Assembly (NCBI GenBank): GCA_964405335.1
Contig: CAYONP010000057.1
Coordinates: 1 to 37,152 of the forward strand
Direction of reading: 5' to 3'
Length of the DNA stretch: 37,152 nt
Origin: CAYONP01 sp964405335
GTDB lineage: Bacteria > Armatimonadota > UBA10988
The notes under the pieces were generated by a model, which saw only the letters and a program-made list of their open reading frames with translations, did no database searches and was not told where the DNA came from. How positions within the stretch are numbered: position 1 is the stretch's first letter; each line of letters begins with the position of its first letter. Made by a program: the position numbers and the translations under genes. Below, piece by piece: positions 1 through 9,689 of this stretch.

Positions 1-48
1 GCGGGAAGGGGGAGTCATGGCCCTGCGCGCCTGCCCACCGTCGCGCCA

Positions 49-1380
49 TCACCCAACCTCCTCGAACAACCCCGGCAGATAGACCGTGAGGATGAGCAGG
101 TTGAGCAGCCCGAACCAGAGCGGCGCGGCGGCGAGCAGGTAGCGCCGGGCCGGCGAGGCGGCCGGCGGCAGACGGCCCGGGCCGGCGGTGTACATCAACG
201 CCCAGCCCGGCAGCATGACGTGCAGGTAGCGCCCCTGGGCCTGAAAGTAGGTCTGGTTGAAGCGGATGAAGACCAGCGTGACCAGCACCATGCCGGCCAG
301 CAGCAGCAGGGCGGCGGCGGTCGGCGGGTCGAGGCCAAGCCGCCGGCGCCGCGCCAGCACCCAGGCCGACGCGCCGGCGCAGAGCGCGGTCAGCCAGAGA
401 TGCGCCGAGGTCACCGCCGCCGGCAGCCGCTCGAAGCCGTGGCCGATGTAGATCACGAAGGTGCGCGCGGTCCAGTCGAAGACGTAGCTCCAGTAGCCGA
501 CGCCGAGCCGCTCGAGCACCGGCTGGAGCGACTCCGGCGTGGCCCGCCCGGCGGCCGGGTGGAGAAACCTGGCATCGAACGCCCGTTGCGCCAGCAGGTC
601 GCCATAGACCGCGGCGTTGCGCAGGTACCACCAGCCGGCCAGCAGCGCGGCGACGGCCAGGCAGACGGCCAGCGACCGGGCCGCCGGCCGCCAGCCCCAG
701 CGCCGCGCGGCGAGCGTGGCGGCCAGCAGGGCAAGCGGCAGCAGCACCAAGCTGTTCTGCTTGGTCAGCAGCGCCGCCCCGACGGCCAGGCCGGCCAGCA
801 GGCCGCCTCGCGGCGTCGGTCCATCGCGGATTGCCAGCACCCAGCACCATAGCGCACTCGTCCACCAGGCCGCGGCCAGCGGGTCGTTGCTCACCCGCGT
901 GGCCATGAAGCACTGCATCGGCAGCAGCGCGGCCACCGCCGCGCCGGCCAACGCCAGGTCGGGCGCGGCCACGGCGCCGATCAGCCGCCAGACCAGCCAG
1001 ACCGTGAGCAGGCTGGCGAGCAGCGAGACCAGCGCCGCCCCGGCCGGCCCGGCAATCCGGAAGCCGGGCAAAGCGAGCAGGTAATAGAGCGGCGGCTGGT
1101 GGAGCTCGAAGTTCGCGTCGTCGGGCTCCGTCGAGAAGACCGGCAGGCCGAGCCGCCAGCCGGCGCGCGGCGTCTCGTCGCCCGCCAGCGTGGCGAGGAA
1201 CAGCCCGTGGCTGCCCTCGTCGGGCCCGACTCCGTGCGGTGCCATTGCGCGATAGGCCACCGCCGAGGCCAGATGAACCGCCAGCAGCAGCCCGAGCGCC
1301 GTCCGCTGGCTGAGCTGCAGCTCAATCCGCTCGCTCCGCCGCGGCGCCGCCTGCTTTCGCCCGCGCCGCCGCCCGCTCAC
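49..1380 (-). CDS. GT39-like membrane glycosyltransferase (GT-C fold)
   Basis: Predicted polytopic inner-membrane glycosyltransferase of 443 aa that would transfer a sugar from a polyprenyl-phosphate donor to a lipid, glycan or protein on the periplasmic side. After a basic N-terminus and the first membrane helix comes GPDEGSHG, matching the acidic/His loop-1 motif of the PMT/ArnT superfamily, followed by HQPPLYYLLALP, the second hallmark. About ten further hydrophobic segments follow and no soluble domain is present. The start is GTG, with AGGTGG four bases upstream. It lies 37 nt behind the methyltransferase gene on the same strand, so the two probably form an operon modifying a surface glycan or lipid; that link is inference. 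The acceptor cannot be told from the sequence. Confidence 0.72.
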   Translation of the reverse strand: MSGRRRGRKQAAPRRSERIELQLSQRTALGLLLAVHLASAVAYRAMAPHGVGPDEGSHGLFLATLAGDETPRAGWRLGLPVFSTEPDDANFELHQPPLYYLLALPGFRIAGPAGAALVSLLASLLTVWLVWRLIGAVAAPDLALAGAAVAALLPMQCFMATRVSNDPLAAAWWTSALWCWVLAIRDGPTPRGGLLAGLAVGAALLTKQNSLVLLPLALLAATLAARRWGWRPAARSLAVCLAVAALLAGWWYLRNAAVYGDLLAQRAFDARFLHPAAGRATPESLQPVLERLGVGYWSYVFDWTARTFVIYIGHGFERLPAAVTSAHLWLTALCAGASAWVLARRRRLGLDPPTAAALLLLAGMVLVTLVFIRFNQTYFQAQGRYLHVMLPGWALMYTAGPGRLPPAASPARRYLLAAAPLWFGLLNLLILTVYLPGLFEEVG

Positions 1381-1417
1381 GATCCACCTGCTGCAACGCG
1401 CACCGGGGCGTTCCTCT

Positions 1418-2272
1418 TCACCGCCGGCGCAGCCGCCGCCAGGCCCGGCGCAGCGGGGCGGTCAGCCTCCGCCGCGCATCGGCCGCGCGGTAGGCCCGCA
1501 CCGTCGCCGCCACCTCGGCCGCCGGATAGGCCGCCGCCAGCCAGCCGGCGGTGCCCTCGCCCGCGGCAAAGGCCATGGCGTGCCCCTCGCCGCCGGACGC
1601 ACGACCGTCGTTGGTGATCACCGTGCAGTCGAAGTGTGGTGCGACGGTCTGGTCGACCAGCCGATCGACCCCGAACTCCTCCTTGCCGTCGTAGTCGTCG
1701 AACAGCACGCCGAGCCGGTCGGCGGCCAGTTGGGTGAGCGACAGGAAATCGTGCCGCACCCCCGCGTAATTGTGGTCGCCATCGATGAAGGCGAAGTCGA
1801 TGCGTGGCCCCGACCAGCGCGGCAGGAGCTGCGCCGCGGTGCCGTGGTGAAACTCGATCCGGGCCAGCCACTCGTCGGCGCCGAGCCGGGAATAGACTTC
1901 GTTACGGCAGAGGCGCTCGACCCGCGGCCCGGCGCCGTCGTGCCAGTCGATCGGCCAGTCCATCGGCTCGTCGCCCCGCAGTCGGTCGACGCTGTGGATG
2001 CGGCCGTCCAGCCCGGCGTCGGTCAGTGCCCGGGCCATGACCAGCGCGCCGTACCCGCGGCCGGTGCCGATCTCGAGCAGGTTGGCCGGTCGGCGGGCGA
2101 TGACCAGCGCGTAGAGCAGCAGCCCTCGTTCGTAGTTCGAGCGGTAGAACGAGCCGGCAGGCTCGCGTCGCAGGCCGGTGGCGTCGGCCAGGCGCCAGAA
2201 CTCGTCGGCCGGCGGCAGCTCGACGCCGAGCTCGGCGATGAACTCGTGAACGGTGAGACGCCGCACCCGCAC
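1418..2272 (-). CDS. Class I SAM-dependent methyltransferase (Methyltransf_24-like)
   Basis: Predicted soluble 284-aa methyltransferase. Residues 65-75 hold the SAM-binding glycine loop (LEIGTGRGYG), followed by an acidic residue in HSVDR at the end of the second strand. FIDGDHNYAGVRHD is the DGDH signature of the Methyltransf_24 and macrocin-O-methyltransferase-like group, and LFDDYDG follows as a probable metal/acceptor loop. The start is GTG with GAGAAGG just upstream. A good promoter sits 33-61 nt upstream. The arginine-rich C-terminus is low in information. The neighbouring glycosyltransferase suggests a sugar or secondary-metabolite acceptor, but no substrate is evident. Confidence 0.75.
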   Translation of the reverse strand: MRVRRLTVHEFIAELGVELPPADEFWRLADATGLRREPAGSFYRSNYERGLLLYALVIARRPANLLEIGTGRGYGALVMARALTDAGLDGRIHSVDRLRGDEPMDWPIDWHDGAGPRVERLCRNEVYSRLGADEWLARIEFHHGTAAQLLPRWSGPRIDFAFIDGDHNYAGVRHDFLSLTQLAADRLGVLFDDYDGKEEFGVDRLVDQTVAPHFDCTVITNDGRASGGEGHAMAFAAGEGTAGWLAAAYPAAEVAATVRAYRAADARRRLTAPLRRAWRRLRRR

Positions 2273-2304
2273 ACCCTTCTCGCGGCCACGCCGCGACCGC
2301 GGCC

Positions 2305-2333
2305 AGTGTACGGGCGGCCCGTCGCACGGTCAA
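2305..2333 (-). promoter_or_regulatory. Sigma-70-type promoter for the methyltransferase-glycosyltransferase pair
   Basis: On the minus strand, TTGACC (2333-2328), a 17-nt spacer and TACACT (2310-2305). Five of six bases match the -35 consensus and four of six the -10. The predicted transcription start near 2298 gives a leader of about 25 nt before the GTG at 2272. Confidence 0.6.
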
Positions 2334-2359
2334 GGCTGACCAGGGGTCAGGCGGCTCGA

Positions 2360-4089
<1,730 letters not shown>

Positions 4090-4093
<4 letters not shown>

Positions 4094-4356
4094 GGCTCCT
4101 CGACCCGGTCCATCTGGTGTTGTCGGTCGAGCCGGTCCATCCAGCGGGCGTAGATGAAGATCAGCGCCACAAAGACGTAGATGGAGCCCTGCTGGGCGAG
4201 CCAGAAGCCGAGCGGGATGCGGCCGAAGCGAAGCTGGTTAAGCGGCTCGACAAAGAGCAGGCTGCCGCCGATGGAGACCAGCGCCCACACCGCGAGCAGC
4301 AGGGCGATCAACCGCCGATTGGCCCGCCAATAGGCCTGCGCAACCGAGTCGTCCAT
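4090..4356 (-). CDS. DUF4212 symporter small subunit
   Basis: 88-aa membrane protein with two helices (about residues 18-38 and 54-74). It has the family pattern YWRANRRLI near the N-terminus and the loop NQLRFGRIPLGFWLAQQGS before helix 2. DUF4212 proteins occur almost only next to ActP-like SSS permeases and are regarded as their small subunit. I chose the ATG at 4356 rather than an upstream extension because GGGAG lies 6 nt before it and the conserved domain starts right after it. Its stop overlaps the start of the large subunit. Divergent from the VOC gene across about 110 nt. Confidence 0.85.
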
Positions 4357-4469
4357 GCCGGCTCCCGTGACGTTCCGGCATTGTGGTGCAGGCCGCGGCG
4401 CGGCGACGGAGCAAAGCGGCGCCGCCCGCCCGCCGGCACGGCGCACCACAATGGCCGCCGGAGAGCACG

Positions 4470-4832
4470 ATGATCGGTGGTGTTCGCTGGGTGGTGCTGT
4501 TCTGCCGCGATGCCGATGCCTGCCGCGACTGGTACCAGGCGGTCGGCTTCGAGTTGCTCAACTCGCACGAGGGCATGCACTTCTTCCGCCTCGGCGACGG
4601 GCAGTTGCTGCTCCACCCGGCCGAAGAGAGCGGCGGCGGCCAGGCCGAAATCCACCTCAACGTGGCCGACGTGCACGAGCTGTTCGCCCGGGTCCGCAAG
4701 CTGGGCGGGCCGATCTATGACCACCAGAACCCGGGCGTCGAGTTGACCGAGCCGGTGACCTACCCGTGGGGCGACGTCAGCTTCGAGACCCGCGACCCCG
4801 AGGGCCACTACTGGGCCTTCACCCAGCAGTAG
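4470..4832 (+). CDS. VOC family (glyoxalase/bleomycin-resistance-like) protein
   Basis: Compact 120-aa vicinal-oxygen-chelate protein, probably an isomerase, dioxygenase-like or small-molecule-binding protein; the substrate is unknown. The two beta-alpha-beta-beta-beta modules are visible: VRWVVLFCRDADACRDWYQAVGFEL, then AEIHLNVADVHELFARV, ending in the common FETRDPEGHYWAF. The His in IHLNV and the Glu in FETRDP are plausible metal ligands. ATG at 4470 was chosen because GGAGAG lies just upstream and the domain begins at residue 3. Its last 14 nt overlap the convergent ArsC-like gene. Confidence 0.8.
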   Translation: MIGGVRWVVLFCRDADACRDWYQAVGFELLNSHEGMHFFRLGDGQLLLHPAEESGGGQAEIHLNVADVHELFARVRKLGGPIYDHQNPGVELTEPVTYPWGDVSFETRDPEGHYWAFTQQ

Positions 4833-5247
4833 CGCAGAGCTCGGCCACCGCCGCGCGAATCTCGTCGCGCACGGCGCGGTAGACCTCGAGCGCGGCCTCG
4901 CCGTCCAGCCCGCGCTCGGCCACCACCCGTGGCGGGTCGACAAACGACCAGCGGACCACCGTCGCGCCGGGCGGGGTCACCGGGCAGTGTTCGGCGGCGT
5001 GGTCGCAGACCGGGATGAACAGATCGACACCCTCGAGCGCCGCGGCGAGCGGCTTGCTCTGCTGCCCCGCGATGTCGACCCCCGCCTCGGCCATGACCTG
5101 CACGGCGAGCGGGTTGAGGCCCTTCGGTTCGAGCCCGGCGCTGCGCGCGACGAAGCGCTCGCCGCCGAGCGCGCGCAGCCAGCCTTCGGCCATTTGCGAA
5201 CGGCACGAGTTGCCGGTGCAGAGGAACAGGACACAGGTCGGGGTCAC
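4819..5247 (-). CDS. ArsC/low-molecular-weight phosphotyrosine phosphatase-like protein
   Basis: 142-aa protein of the LMW-PTP fold, probably a thioredoxin-type arsenate reductase or a low-molecular-weight phosphatase. The P-loop LFLCTGNSCRS (CX5R) is at residues 8-18, and SAGLEPKGLNPLAVQVMAEAG follows. DLFIPVCDHAAEHCPV supplies the two downstream cysteines that arsenate reductases use in the disulphide relay, so arsenate reduction is preferred. The end (VVRWSFVDPPRV) matches the ArsC group's 'W.f.DP' segment. I chose the GTG at 5247 because GGAGG lies 7 nt upstream; an in-frame TTG at 5271 has no such site. No arsenite pump or ArsR is nearby. Confidence 0.78.
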   Translation of the reverse strand: MTPTCVLFLCTGNSCRSQMAEGWLRALGGERFVARSAGLEPKGLNPLAVQVMAEAGVDIAGQQSKPLAAALEGVDLFIPVCDHAAEHCPVTPPGATVVRWSFVDPPRVVAERGLDGEAALEVYRAVRDEIRAAVAELCATAG

Positions 5248-5362
5248 GGTTTCGCCTCCGATTCGGCCCAACTCAACCTCAGCGCAACATTTGCGGTTGA
5301 CTGTTCATGCACGCCGGGCGTCCAGAGGATAAGATGACCGCACAGTGCGCACGGAGACGGTC

Positions 5363-5461
5363 ATGGCGCGAGTGAACAGTCTGCTCTGGGCGGTGGTGCT
5401 GCTGATCCTGGCGGCGCTGCCGGTGATCGCCGAGGGGGTCGACATCCTGACGGGTGGTTAG
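5363..5461 (+). CDS. Predicted 32-aa single-span peptide
   Basis: Short reading frame starting at ATG with GGAG 6 nt upstream and ending in TAG 24 nt before the sigma-like gene. The peptide begins MARVNSLLW, continues as one hydrophobic stretch of about 15 residues rich in V, L and A, and ends EGVDILTGG. It could be a small membrane peptide or a short leader controlling the downstream gene. Evidence for translation is only the ribosome-binding site, composition and spacing. Confidence 0.4.
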   Translation: MARVNSLLWAVVLLILAALPVIAEGVDILTGG

Positions 5462-5485
5462 CGGGACGCCGAGCCGGAGACGATC

Positions 5486-6163
5486 ATGACACCCGACACT
5501 TTCCTCCGGGCGCAGCAGGCCACCTGCGACTTGTGGCCGCGCCGCTTTTTGCAGGCGCTGCGCCGGGGCATGGACGCCGAGGAGCAGGAGAGCTGGCTGC
5601 CGGAGTTCCGGCGCCGCTTCCGCAACCGCGTGCCCGATTTCGCCGGGGCCGGGCTGTTCGCCACCCTGATGACCGTCGAGAATCTCGACGCCGGCGAGCT
5701 GGCCGAGTACATCCTCGAACGCGTCTTCCTCGCCCTGCAGCGCAACCATCCCAACGAGGACGCCGCCTTCGTCGACTATGTCCGCCGCTGCGTCCGCTCG
5801 GTGGCCGTCACCCTGCGGCGCCAGACGCTGGACAGCGTTCACCGCGCCGCCGTGCGCGACGGCGACCTGCAGGTGCTCAGCCTCGATGAGCACCCCGCCC
5901 TGCTCGATTCCCTGGCCGGCGACGATCCCGACGCCGCCGAGGAGCTGTCGGGCCGGCGGGTGGTCATGTACCTGCTCGACCAGGCCGACGCCGACGGCAT
6001 GAAGGAGAACGTCGAGATCGTGCTCCGCGCCGCGCTCGACCACGTCGCCCTGGCCGAGATCGCGCGCGAGAAGGGGGTCTCGCGCCAGGCGGTGAACAAG
6101 CGCTACCAGCGCGGCCTGGCCTACCTGCGACGCACTGGAGCGGCTGCGTTCGGTATCACGTAA
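5486..6163 (+). CDS. Sigma-70-like (ECF-type) transcription factor
   Basis: 225-aa protein whose C-terminus carries a clear sigma region-4 helix-turn-helix: HVALAEIAREKGVSRQAVNKRY followed by QRGLAYLRR (about residues 188-218). The middle (ELAEYILERVFLALQRN, then VDYVRRCVRSVAVTLRRQ) resembles region 2 helices of ECF sigma factors but is divergent. An extra ~60 residues precede region 2. GGAG lies 8 nt before the ATG. Its stop overlaps the next gene's ATG as TAATG, so the two are probably coupled. No zinc-type anti-sigma factor is present; the next two genes are the only candidates for a partner. A non-sigma DNA-binding regulator is possible. Confidence 0.6.
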   Translation: MTPDTFLRAQQATCDLWPRRFLQALRRGMDAEEQESWLPEFRRRFRNRVPDFAGAGLFATLMTVENLDAGELAEYILERVFLALQRNHPNEDAAFVDYVRRCVRSVAVTLRRQTLDSVHRAAVRDGDLQVLSLDEHPALLDSLAGDDPDAAEELSGRRVVMYLLDQADADGMKENVEIVLRAALDHVALAEIAREKGVSRQAVNKRYQRGLAYLRRTGAAAFGIT

Positions 6164-6834
6164 TGGAACGAGATGTTGTAGGGTTGCATATTGTTGAGAA
6201 GGACGGGGCCGCCGACCCCGTCCTTCAGCGTCTGCGGGCGCAACTGCGCGCCGCCGATGCCATGATCACCCGCGAAGCGCAGCCCGACGAGCCAGACACC
6301 GTCCGCGAACGGCGCCGAGTCGGCGAAGAGCTGCTCCGCCAAGCGCGCTACGAGGACGCCCAGGCGGTGCTCCTCGACGCCATCGACCTCGGCCTCCGCG
6401 GCGACTACTTCTGCTGGCACGCGGCGGTCAACCTGATCAACTGCCACCGCTTCCTCGGCCGCCTCGACGAGGCCGACGACACGGCCGCCGCGCTGCAGGG
6501 GATGTATGCGGCGCAGCCGGAGCATCCGCTCGGCTATCTGCTCGCCACCCAACGCGGCGCGATTGCCGCCGACCGCTACGAAGAGACGGCCGACGCGGCC
6601 GATGCCGAGCAGGCGCTCGCCTTTGCCCAGGCGGCCTATGACTGGCAGTCGACCCACCGCGGCGGCGCCGACGGGCTGCGCGCCTATAACCTGGTCGTCG
6701 CCCTGCTGCGCCTCGGCCGCGGCGATGAGGCGCGGGCGGTCTATCAGACACACGAGCACGATGACGGGTTTCAGTCTTGGTGCCGGCAGGGCAAGGAGTC
6801 GGCGCAGATTGCGGCGTTGGCGGCGCGCGGCTGA
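6163..6834 (+). CDS. TPR-like helical protein of unknown function
   Basis: 223-aa soluble protein made of paired helices. VGEELLRQARYEDAQAVLLDAIDLGL and the ACHR-like pair LINCHRFLGRLDEADDTAAAL look like TPR units, and LALAQAAY-type and LRLGRGDEARAVYQ units follow. No catalytic motif, signal peptide or membrane helix is seen. The ATG overlaps the stop of the sigma-like gene by one base, which suggests co-expression and perhaps a direct regulatory interaction; that is inference. 26 nt separate it from the following membrane protein gene. Confidence 0.6.
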   Translation: MERDVVGLHIVEKDGAADPVLQRLRAQLRAADAMITREAQPDEPDTVRERRRVGEELLRQARYEDAQAVLLDAIDLGLRGDYFCWHAAVNLINCHRFLGRLDEADDTAAALQGMYAAQPEHPLGYLLATQRGAIAADRYEETADAADAEQALAFAQAAYDWQSTHRGGADGLRAYNLVVALLRLGRGDEARAVYQTHEHDDGFQSWCRQGKESAQIAALAARG

Positions 6835-6860
6835 GCTGCCCGGGCGCGGGGGAGGTTACG

Positions 6861-7673
6861 ATGTACCTTCACACGGCCTTCGTCGTCGTGGTCGCGGCTG
6901 TCGCCGGTGGGGTGGCCGTGGCTGCCGCCTGGTACTGCGCCCGGGGCGTGTGCCAATCCTCGGTCGCCTTCGGCTGCGGCGAGGCCGGGCGACCGTACGA
7001 ACGAGTGCTGCGGTATCTCGGCCTGCTCACCGGCGCCGCTTGGGGGCTGCTCGCCTGGTCTCACGGCGACCACCACTTCGTTGAACTGTGGGGGATGGGC
7101 GCCACCGTCTTCGCCATGGCCGTCGGCGCCGCGGTCGGCGCATGGCTGGGTCGGCGAGTCGCCGGCGGCTTCGCCCGCGGCGGCTGGGCAACAACGGCCT
7201 GCGGGTTGCTCGCCGTGCTCGCGCCCGCGCTTGCCGGCACAGCTCTGGCCGTTCAGCCACGCGAGACCTCGTGGCGCATCTCGCGTTGCCGGACGCTCGC
7301 TCGGGCCGGTGATCTCGACGGGCTGCGGCACAAACTGGGCATCGGCGAGCTGTGCCTGATGGGAGCGCTGCGGGTGGCGTTACGAGAGGCTGAGCCGGAG
7401 CTGGCGTTGACGATTTGCCGGGAGGCGCTGGCCGACGAGGTGGAGCGCACGGCCCGCATCGGCGCCCACGCGCTGAGCGACTTGGACGATCCGCGCGCGC
7501 TGGACCTGCTTCTTACCGCGCTCGACGATCCGCGCGAACAGGTCCGTCAGGCAGCGACCAGCGCCCTAGGCCGCCGGCCGGAGCCCGCCGCGCGTGAGGC
7601 CTTGCGTCGTCTCGCCGAGGGTCCAGACCCGAAACTGGCCGAGGTGGCGCAGCGGATTCTCCAGAGGGAGTAG
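6861..7673 (+). CDS. Four-helix membrane protein with C-terminal HEAT repeats
   Basis: 270 aa. About four hydrophobic helices fill the first 130 residues (near 5-25, 56-72, 80-105, 112-133). The cytoplasmic or soluble C-terminal half contains HEAT-like helical pairs: ARIGAHALSDLDDPRALDLLLTAL, then DDPREQVRQAATSALGRRP, then a third pair to the end. An HxxH-like WSHGDHHFVE lies in the loop after helix 2. The ATG at 6861 is preferred because GGGGGAGG lies just upstream and the first helix follows at once. It is last in the peptide/sigma/TPR cassette and may anchor or gate the regulator at the membrane, which is inference. Not recognised as a named family. Confidence 0.58.
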   Translation: MYLHTAFVVVVAAVAGGVAVAAAWYCARGVCQSSVAFGCGEAGRPYERVLRYLGLLTGAAWGLLAWSHGDHHFVELWGMGATVFAMAVGAAVGAWLGRRVAGGFARGGWATTACGLLAVLAPALAGTALAVQPRETSWRISRCRTLARAGDLDGLRHKLGIGELCLMGALRVALREAEPELALTICREALADEVERTARIGAHALSDLDDPRALDLLLTALDDPREQVRQAATSALGRRPEPAAREALRRLAEGPDPKLAEVAQRILQRE

Positions 7674-7689
7674 CCGCAGGCTGGCGCGC

Positions 7690-7900
7690 GGCTCTCGGCG
7701 CGCGCAGCGCGCCGCTACGACGGTGGGCGGTGGTTGCCGACGACGAGCACGTCGGCGGCCGGCGGGGACGCCGGCGGTCCGGGTGGCACCCATCGCCGTC
7801 TAGGCAGGCTGCGGCGCGCGCGGCGCGCCCTACCCGTCGGCCCTGCGTTGGCGGGCGCAGCCCGCCCTACGTCTGCCGCCTGCCGATTGCCGATTGCCGG
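7690..7900. repeat. Intergenic cluster of short palindromes and heptad repeats
   Basis: Gap between two convergent genes. It holds perfect short palindromes GGCGCGCGCAGCGCGCC (7697-7713), GGCGCGCGCGGCGCGCC (7813-7829) and GGCGGGCGCAGCCCGCC (7850-7866), the word GGCGGGGACGCC (7761-7772), and four 7-nt units CTGCCGC, CTGCCGA, TTGCCGA, TTGCCGG (7873-7900). The same kinds of word recur in the gap at 27750-27836, with the 17-mer at 7697 and a 23-nt stretch at 7877-7899 identical there. The hairpins may also end transcription from both sides. Confidence 0.7.
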
Positions 7901-7914
7901 CAAAGCCCGCCGCG

Positions 7915-8799
7915 TCAGTAGCACCAATCCCGGCTGTAGCGGAAGTCGCGGTCGATGGTCCGCTCGGAGAGCTTGGCGATCGGCGGCAGGCGGCGCTTGA
8001 ACTGGCTGCGCTGGACCATCCGCACCACCCGCTCGACCAGCGCCGGGTCGTGGCCGCGGGCGATCACCTCTTCGGGCGGCAGGCGGCGGTCGATCAGGTA
8101 GACGAAGATGTGGTCGACGCTGGCGTAGCTGAAGCCGAGCTGCGCCTCGTCGGTCTGGCCGACGAACAGGTCGGCCGTCGGCGGCTTGTCGAGGATGGTC
8201 CGCGGCACACCGAGATGCGCGGCGAGTTGCCGCACCTGCGTCTTGTAGAGATCGCCCAGCGGGTTGAAGGCGTGGGCCATGTCGCCGTGCAACGTGCCGT
8301 AGCCGAGCAGCAGCTCCGACTTGTTCGAGGTGCCGATGACCAGCCCGCCGAGGTACTGGCTGAAGTCGTACAGGATGGTCATCCGCTCGCGCGCCATCTT
8401 GTTGCCGCGCCGCAGGCGCAGATTCTCCTCGGCGTCGTCCTGCGGCACCGCCGGATTGGCGTAATAGGCGTCGATCGGCCCGCTGATGTCGACCACCACC
8501 TGCGGCGTGCCGAGGTCGTCGACGCAGGCCATCGCGTCGTCGAGACTCTCGCGGCTGCTGGTCCGATAGGGCATCAGCACGCAGTGGACGTTCTCGGGCC
8601 CCAGCGCGCGCGCCGCGAGGTAGGCGCTGACGGCCGAGTCGATCCCGCCGGAGAGCCCGACCACGACCCGCTCGAAGCCGACCTTGCGCACCTCCTGCGC
8701 GCAGAAGGCGACCAGCATCCGCTCGGCCACGGCGCCGTTGATCCGCAGCGGCGCGGGCACCGCCTCGCGTTCACACAGCTCCCGCGCCGCCTCGTTCAT
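7915..8799 (-). CDS. nadE: NAD synthase, ATP-pyrophosphatase (synthetase) subunit
   Basis: 294-aa NadE synthetase domain, which adenylates nicotinic acid adenine dinucleotide and aminates it to NAD+. The PP-loop SGGIDSA is at residues 50-56. GTSNKSELLLGYGTLHGDMAHAFNPLGDLYKTQVRQLA is the diagnostic NadE core that binds NaAD and ATP, and KPPTADLFVGQTDE follows. There is no N-terminal glutaminase domain; instead that domain is encoded by the preceding gene, whose stop overlaps this ATG by 4 nt. Together they would form a two-subunit glutamine-dependent enzyme. It could also use ammonia directly. Confidence 0.9.
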   Translation of the reverse strand: MNEAARELCEREAVPAPLRINGAVAERMLVAFCAQEVRKVGFERVVVGLSGGIDSAVSAYLAARALGPENVHCVLMPYRTSSRESLDDAMACVDDLGTPQVVVDISGPIDAYYANPAVPQDDAEENLRLRRGNKMARERMTILYDFSQYLGGLVIGTSNKSELLLGYGTLHGDMAHAFNPLGDLYKTQVRQLAAHLGVPRTILDKPPTADLFVGQTDEAQLGFSYASVDHIFVYLIDRRLPPEEVIARGHDPALVERVVRMVQRSQFKRRLPPIAKLSERTIDRDFRYSRDWCY

Positions 8800-9689
8800 C
8801 GGTCGGCCTCCGCGATGATCCGCCGCAGCTCGCGCTGGACCAGGTCGGCCTGGTAGGGCACGTCGGACGGCTGCGCGCTGCGCTGCCAGCGGAGCAGCGC
8901 CGGCGGGTCGAGCTCGACTTCGAGCAGCGCCTCGTCGAACAGCGGCGCGGCGGCGAGCGACTCGCCACCCGGCGCGACCACCTCGCTGCCGCCGGTGAAG
9001 ATGTAGCTGTCCTCGACGCCGACCCGTTGGACGTGGATCACCAGCAGGCCGTAGAGCTGGGCGTAGAGCTGATTCAGCCGCCGCCAGGTGTCGTGGTTGG
9101 CGACGGCGAAGCGCTCGGTGTCGGCAATCCCCCGCGCCGGCGAGTTGGCGATGCCGACCAGCGCCTGGGCGCCCTCGTGGTCGGGCCCGTCGATGGTCGT
9201 CAGCCAGACGCTGACCGGGTGCCACAGATCTTCGCAGACGAGCAGCGCACAGCGCCCGAGCGCCGGCGTGTCGAAGGCCCGGAAGCGGCGGCCGGGGCTG
9301 AAGTACCGCCGCTCGTCGAACATCCCGTAGGTCGGCAGGTGGACCTTGCGGTGGACCTGCCGCAGCACCGGCGGCGCGCCGGGCGCCAGGGTCAGGTAGG
9401 CCGCCGCGGCGTGGCAGCGGCCGGCCTCGCTCAGCTCGACAAAGCCGACCACCAGGTCCATCGCGGCGGCGCCCGGCGTCAGGCCGTCGAACAGCTCGAC
9501 CAGCGCCCGCCGGGGCAAAGCCACCTGCGGCACATGGTCGCGCAGCAGGTAGCCGGTCAGGCTCAGCTCGGGAAAGACGACCAGCCCGGCGCCGGCGGCC
9601 CAGGCCTCGGCCAGGATGTCGCGGTGGCGGGCGAGGTTGTCCTCGAGCCGGCCGAGCTTGGGCGCAATCTGGGCCAGGAGCAGTTTCAT
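8796..9689 (-). CDS. Nitrilase-fold glutaminase subunit of NAD synthase
   Basis: 297-aa carbon-nitrogen hydrolase. The catalytic triad is visible: Glu41 in FPELSLTGY, Lys115 in RKVHLPTYGMFDERRYF and Cys152 in LVCEDLWHP. The 'CEDLW.P' and 'LPTYG.FDE.RYF' wording is that of the glutaminase domain of glutamine-dependent NAD synthases, not of general nitrilases. It should release ammonia from glutamine for the synthetase encoded just downstream (4-nt ATGA overlap). Its own ATG overlaps the aminotransferase stop in the same way. Confidence 0.85.
   Translation of the reverse strand: MKLLLAQIAPKLGRLEDNLARHRDILAEAWAAGAGLVVFPELSLTGYLLRDHVPQVALPRRALVELFDGLTPGAAAMDLVVGFVELSEAGRCHAAAAYLTLAPGAPPVLRQVHRKVHLPTYGMFDERRYFSPGRRFRAFDTPALGRCALLVCEDLWHPVSVWLTTIDGPDHEGAQALVGIANSPARGIADTERFAVANHDTWRRLNQLYAQLYGLLVIHVQRVGVEDSYIFTGGSEVVAPGGESLAAAPLFDEALLEVELDPPALLRWQRSAQPSDVPYQADLVQRELRRIIAEADR

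Noticed and set aside
17..82. Short plus-strand frame at the window start with GGGGGAG before ATG
   Set aside because: Only 21 codons of low-information sequence overlapping the end of the GT39-like gene.
5297..5335. Promoter TTGACT...TAAGAT before the 32-aa peptide
   Set aside because: Both boxes look good but are 27 nt apart, too far for a sigma-70 promoter; no partner box at 16-18 nt was found.
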